Of a stretch of DNA of 64,000 nucleotides, positions 61,963 through 64,000 are shown piece by piece. The notes under the pieces were generated by a model. That model did not search any database. It was not told where the DNA came from and saw only the letters and a program-made list of their open reading frames with translations. The stretch's first letter is position 1. Every line of letters begins with the position of its first letter. Location of the stretch: assembly GCA_964547645.1 (NCBI GenBank), contig CAZJOM010000001.1:62001-126000 (forward strand), written 5' to 3'. A program made the position numbers and the translations under genes. The DNA comes from SZUA-430 sp964547645 (GTDB taxonomy: Bacteria; Pseudomonadota; Alphaproteobacteria; Micropepsales; Micropepsaceae).

Positions 61963-63552
61963 ATGAATAGAACGCTGTGGCTCGCTTCCACGATGCTCGT
62001 GGCTGCCGGCATGGTTGCCACGCCGGCCCTCGCGGGCGGCAAGACAAAGGATCAATCGCGCGACCAAGAAATCCAAGAACTGAAAGCGCGCTTGGACCGC
62101 CTGGAGCGCGAATCCGAAGACGAGAAAATTCAGACCGGCTCGCGCCTGAACAAGGTCGAACAAACGCAAGAAGCCGTGCAGTGGTCCTTCAACGACGGCC
62201 GCCCCACCATCCGCTCCGGCGACGGCCGCTTCGAAATGAGCTTCCGCGGCCGCGTGCAGCTCGACTGGGCGAACTTCATGCAAGATCAAAACGACTTCGG
62301 CGCAGGCTACGGCGCGGTTGGAAGCTGTGCTGCGAGCAACACTCTCTGTGACCTGGGGTCCGGCGCCGTGTTCCGTCGCGTTCGTTTCGGCGTTGAAGGC
62401 AAGTTCTTCAGAGACTTCATCTACGAGCTTCGTTTCGATTTCGGCGGCTCCGAAGTTGAGGGCAACGGCACCATCAACATTGCGCGGGTAGGCTACGTCG
62501 GCATTCCCGGCCTTCGCATCCAAGGCGGTGCTTTGCAGCCGATCATGACAATGTACGACTCGACCTCCTCCGCCGAACTCACCACGATGGAGCGCGCGGC
62601 TGTTATCACGACGGTCGTTGGCCCCTTCGGCGGCGACAACTCTCGCCGCGGCCTCGAAGTGACCTACCAGAAGGAGGGTCTCTTCTATGACGGCGACAAT
62701 TTCATGATCTCGACTGCCTACACAGGCGCTCGCACCACCAACCTAGGCGGTGGCAACTCCGGCGCACACGGCCCGACGGGCGGCGTCGATGACGAAGGCA
62801 CTCAACTCCTCGGCCGTCTCGCATATCGCCTTTGGTCCGACGGTGAGTCGAACGTGCAGGTCGGCGCAACCGGATCCAAGATCCTCTCGCTGCAGGGAAT
62901 TGCGCCCGGCGCGGATCGCACGATCACCTTCCAAGAACGACCGGAAATTCGAGTGACCGGCGAACGCTTTGTGGGGACCGGCGCCATTCCGGCAACGGGC
63001 GGATCACTCTACGGCTTCGAAGCCGGGATGAACTTCAAGAACTTCTACCTCGCCGGCGAATGGTACAAGTGGGAAGTCGAACGCGATATCACGACGGTCG
63101 GCGGCAACAACCCGGAATTCTCGGGTTGGTACGTCGAAGGCGAGTGGATACTGACCGGAGAGAACAAGCGGTACGTCGCTTCGGGGACGAACAACAACAT
63201 CGGCGTGTTCCGCGGCCCATCGATCGCAGCGCCATGGTCGCTTGGCGGCGGCTTGGGCGCTTGGGCGCTCACCGCGCGCTACAGCAATCTGGACCTGAAC
63301 TGGCGACAAGGCGACGTTTCACTGGCGTGCACGCAGTTCGCGGCCTGTATCCGCGGCGGCGAACAGAGCATCGTGAACCTAGGCGTCACTTGGTACATGA
63401 ACGCAAACCTTAAGATGATGGCCGAATACGCAATGGTAGACATCAGCCGCCGCGGCTACGGTGCTGACAACCTTGCCACACCAACGGTCATCGAAAACGA
63501 CTTGGACGCGAATTTCGACGTCATCCAAGGCCGAATGATGTTCACATTCTAA
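61963..63552 (+). CDS. OprP/OprO-type porin, copy 1
   Basis: 529 aa from ATG 61963 (the ORF extends to 61792 without a signal sequence). Signal peptide ends PALA-GGK (about residue 24). A coiled-coil segment follows (QEIQELKARLDRLERESEDE, about 33-65), which may anchor to peptidoglycan or trimerise. Then comes a 16-strand-type barrel with FRGRVQLDWANFMQDQNDFG, GKFFRDFIYELRFDFGGSEV and a terminal GRMMFTF. Family role: anion-selective (phosphate or pyrophosphate) trimeric pores. A paralogue starts 112 nt downstream. Confidence 0.9.
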   Translation: MNRTLWLASTMLVAAGMVATPALAGGKTKDQSRDQEIQELKARLDRLERESEDEKIQTGSRLNKVEQTQEAVQWSFNDGRPTIRSGDGRFEMSFRGRVQLDWANFMQDQNDFGAGYGAVGSCAASNTLCDLGSGAVFRRVRFGVEGKFFRDFIYELRFDFGGSEVEGNGTINIARVGYVGIPGLRIQGGALQPIMTMYDSTSSAELTTMERAAVITTVVGPFGGDNSRRGLEVTYQKEGLFYDGDNFMISTAYTGARTTNLGGGNSGAHGPTGGVDDEGTQLLGRLAYRLWSDGESNVQVGATGSKILSLQGIAPGADRTITFQERPEIRVTGERFVGTGAIPATGGSLYGFEAGMNFKNFYLAGEWYKWEVERDITTVGGNNPEFSGWYVEGEWILTGENKRYVASGTNNNIGVFRGPSIAAPWSLGGGLGAWALTARYSNLDLNWRQGDVSLACTQFAACIRGGEQSIVNLGVTWYMNANLKMMAEYAMVDISRRGYGADNLATPTVIENDLDANFDVIQGRMMFTF

Positions 63553-63578
63553 GACGCAGCGTCTTGAACAAACCTGAG

Positions 63579-63606
63579 CGGCTTCCGCGCCACACCGCGG
63601 GAGCCG
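63579..63606 (+). terminator. Stem-loop between the two porin genes
   Basis: Arms 63579-63589 and 63596-63606 pair over 11 bp with one G-U pair and a 6-nt loop, followed by TTCGCATTT, a weak U-tract. Likely terminator of the first porin. Confidence 0.65.
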
Positions 63607-63663
63607 TTCGCATTTAGAATCCTTGCGTGTGATTCGCCTCCAGCGAGTCTCCGGGGGATCGTC

Positions 63664-64000
63664 ATGCGCACCGCACTCTGCCTTCTCGCCGTCGCCGTTC
63701 TTACCGCTGCGGCGCATGCCGAAACAAAGGAAGAGAAACGCGACCGCGAAATTCAAGACCTGAAAGCCCGCCTCGAGCGTCTGGAGCGCGAGGCCGAAGA
63801 CGAGAAGATCGTCGCCGGCTCGCGCCTGAAGAAGGTTGAAGAGACGCAAGACGCCGTGCAGTGGTCGTTCAACGATGCCCGCCCCACTGTGCGCTCGGGT
63901 GATGGCCGCTTCGAGCTCTCGCTGCGCAGCCTCGTGCAACTCGATACCGCCGCTTACATCCAAGACCAATCCGACCTGGGCGCCGGCCACGCCTGCCCAG
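63664..64000 (+). CDS. OprP/OprO-type porin, copy 2 (3' end outside window)
   Basis: The first 112 codons are visible: a signal peptide (LLAVAVLTAAAHA-ET), the same coiled-coil (REIQDLKARLERLEREAEDE) and the start of the barrel (GRFELSLRSLVQLDTAAYIQ). The VQWSFND region matches copy 1 closely, so this is a tandem paralogue. The gene runs off the window end; full length unknown. Confidence 0.88.
   Translation, partial: MRTALCLLAVAVLTAAAHAETKEEKRDREIQDLKARLERLEREAEDEKIVAGSRLKKVEETQDAVQWSFNDARPTVRSGDGRFELSLRSLVQLDTAAYIQDQSDLGAGHACP

Noticed and set aside
61759..62523. 254-aa ORF on the minus strand
   Set aside because: Antisense of the porin; a similar shadow also appears opposite the second porin.

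Overview
The window looks like a chromosomal scaffold of a free-living Gram-negative alphaproteobacterium. This is inference from gene content: GC-rich genes, PrtD/HlyD type I secretion, an OmpW, OprP-type porins, a cyclopropane synthase cluster like that of Rhodobacterales, an FNR/FixK-type box and CsoR control of copper genes. Three 100-N gaps (3615-3714, 13032-13131, 14273-14372) show it is a scaffold. The first gap is flanked by the same 55 bp on both sides, so it is probably not a real gap.

Region by region. 1-3095 is the 3' part of a large RTX adhesin-like protein. 3837-12622 holds two paralogous type I secretion pairs (ABC ATPase plus HlyD adaptor). Each is followed on the opposite strand by sigma-factor material: a region-4-only remnant after the first pair (then a Sco1-like protein), and an intact ECF sigma/anti-sigma pair after the second. 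12718-15751 is a secreted subtilase, an Asp/His-rich repeat protein and an outer-membrane barrel. A tRNA-Gln(TTG) lies at 15889. 16273-21788 is a lipid-modification cluster (CFA synthase, CHI-like protein, FAD oxidoreductase, GPH-type transporter) with a GNAT. 21791-27409 has a membrane-anchored nuclease-like protein, a 1252-residue autotransporter and a FecR-domain protein. 27877-32213 is an RND efflux pair.

32256-38231 is a copper-resistance island: multicopper oxidase, CopB, cupredoxin, DUF411 protein, P1B ATPase and CsoR. It carries two copies of the 19-bp CsoR-type operator. 38358-40289 is an iron-uptake unit behind a perfect FNR box. In it an FTR1 permease runs in frame into a signal-peptide-like segment and a beta-barrel-like domain. 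40300-45012 has an Atm1-type exporter, a LysM protein and two c-type cytochromes. 45206-55740 is mostly housekeeping (LOG, RarD, cimA, cysS, gltX, nadE), with a lipoprotein and an aminotransferase/oxidoreductase pair that may make a 3-amino sugar for lipid A.

56132-64000 is a mixed tail: an HTH protein coupled to a small membrane protein, an ATP-grasp protein, a DUF1190 protein, OmpW with an FNR-like palindrome, a nitroreductase, a TauE exporter and two tandem OprP-like porins. The second porin is cut by the window end. Common themes are envelope and secreted proteins and metal homeostasis. No phage, IS element or CRISPR array was seen.
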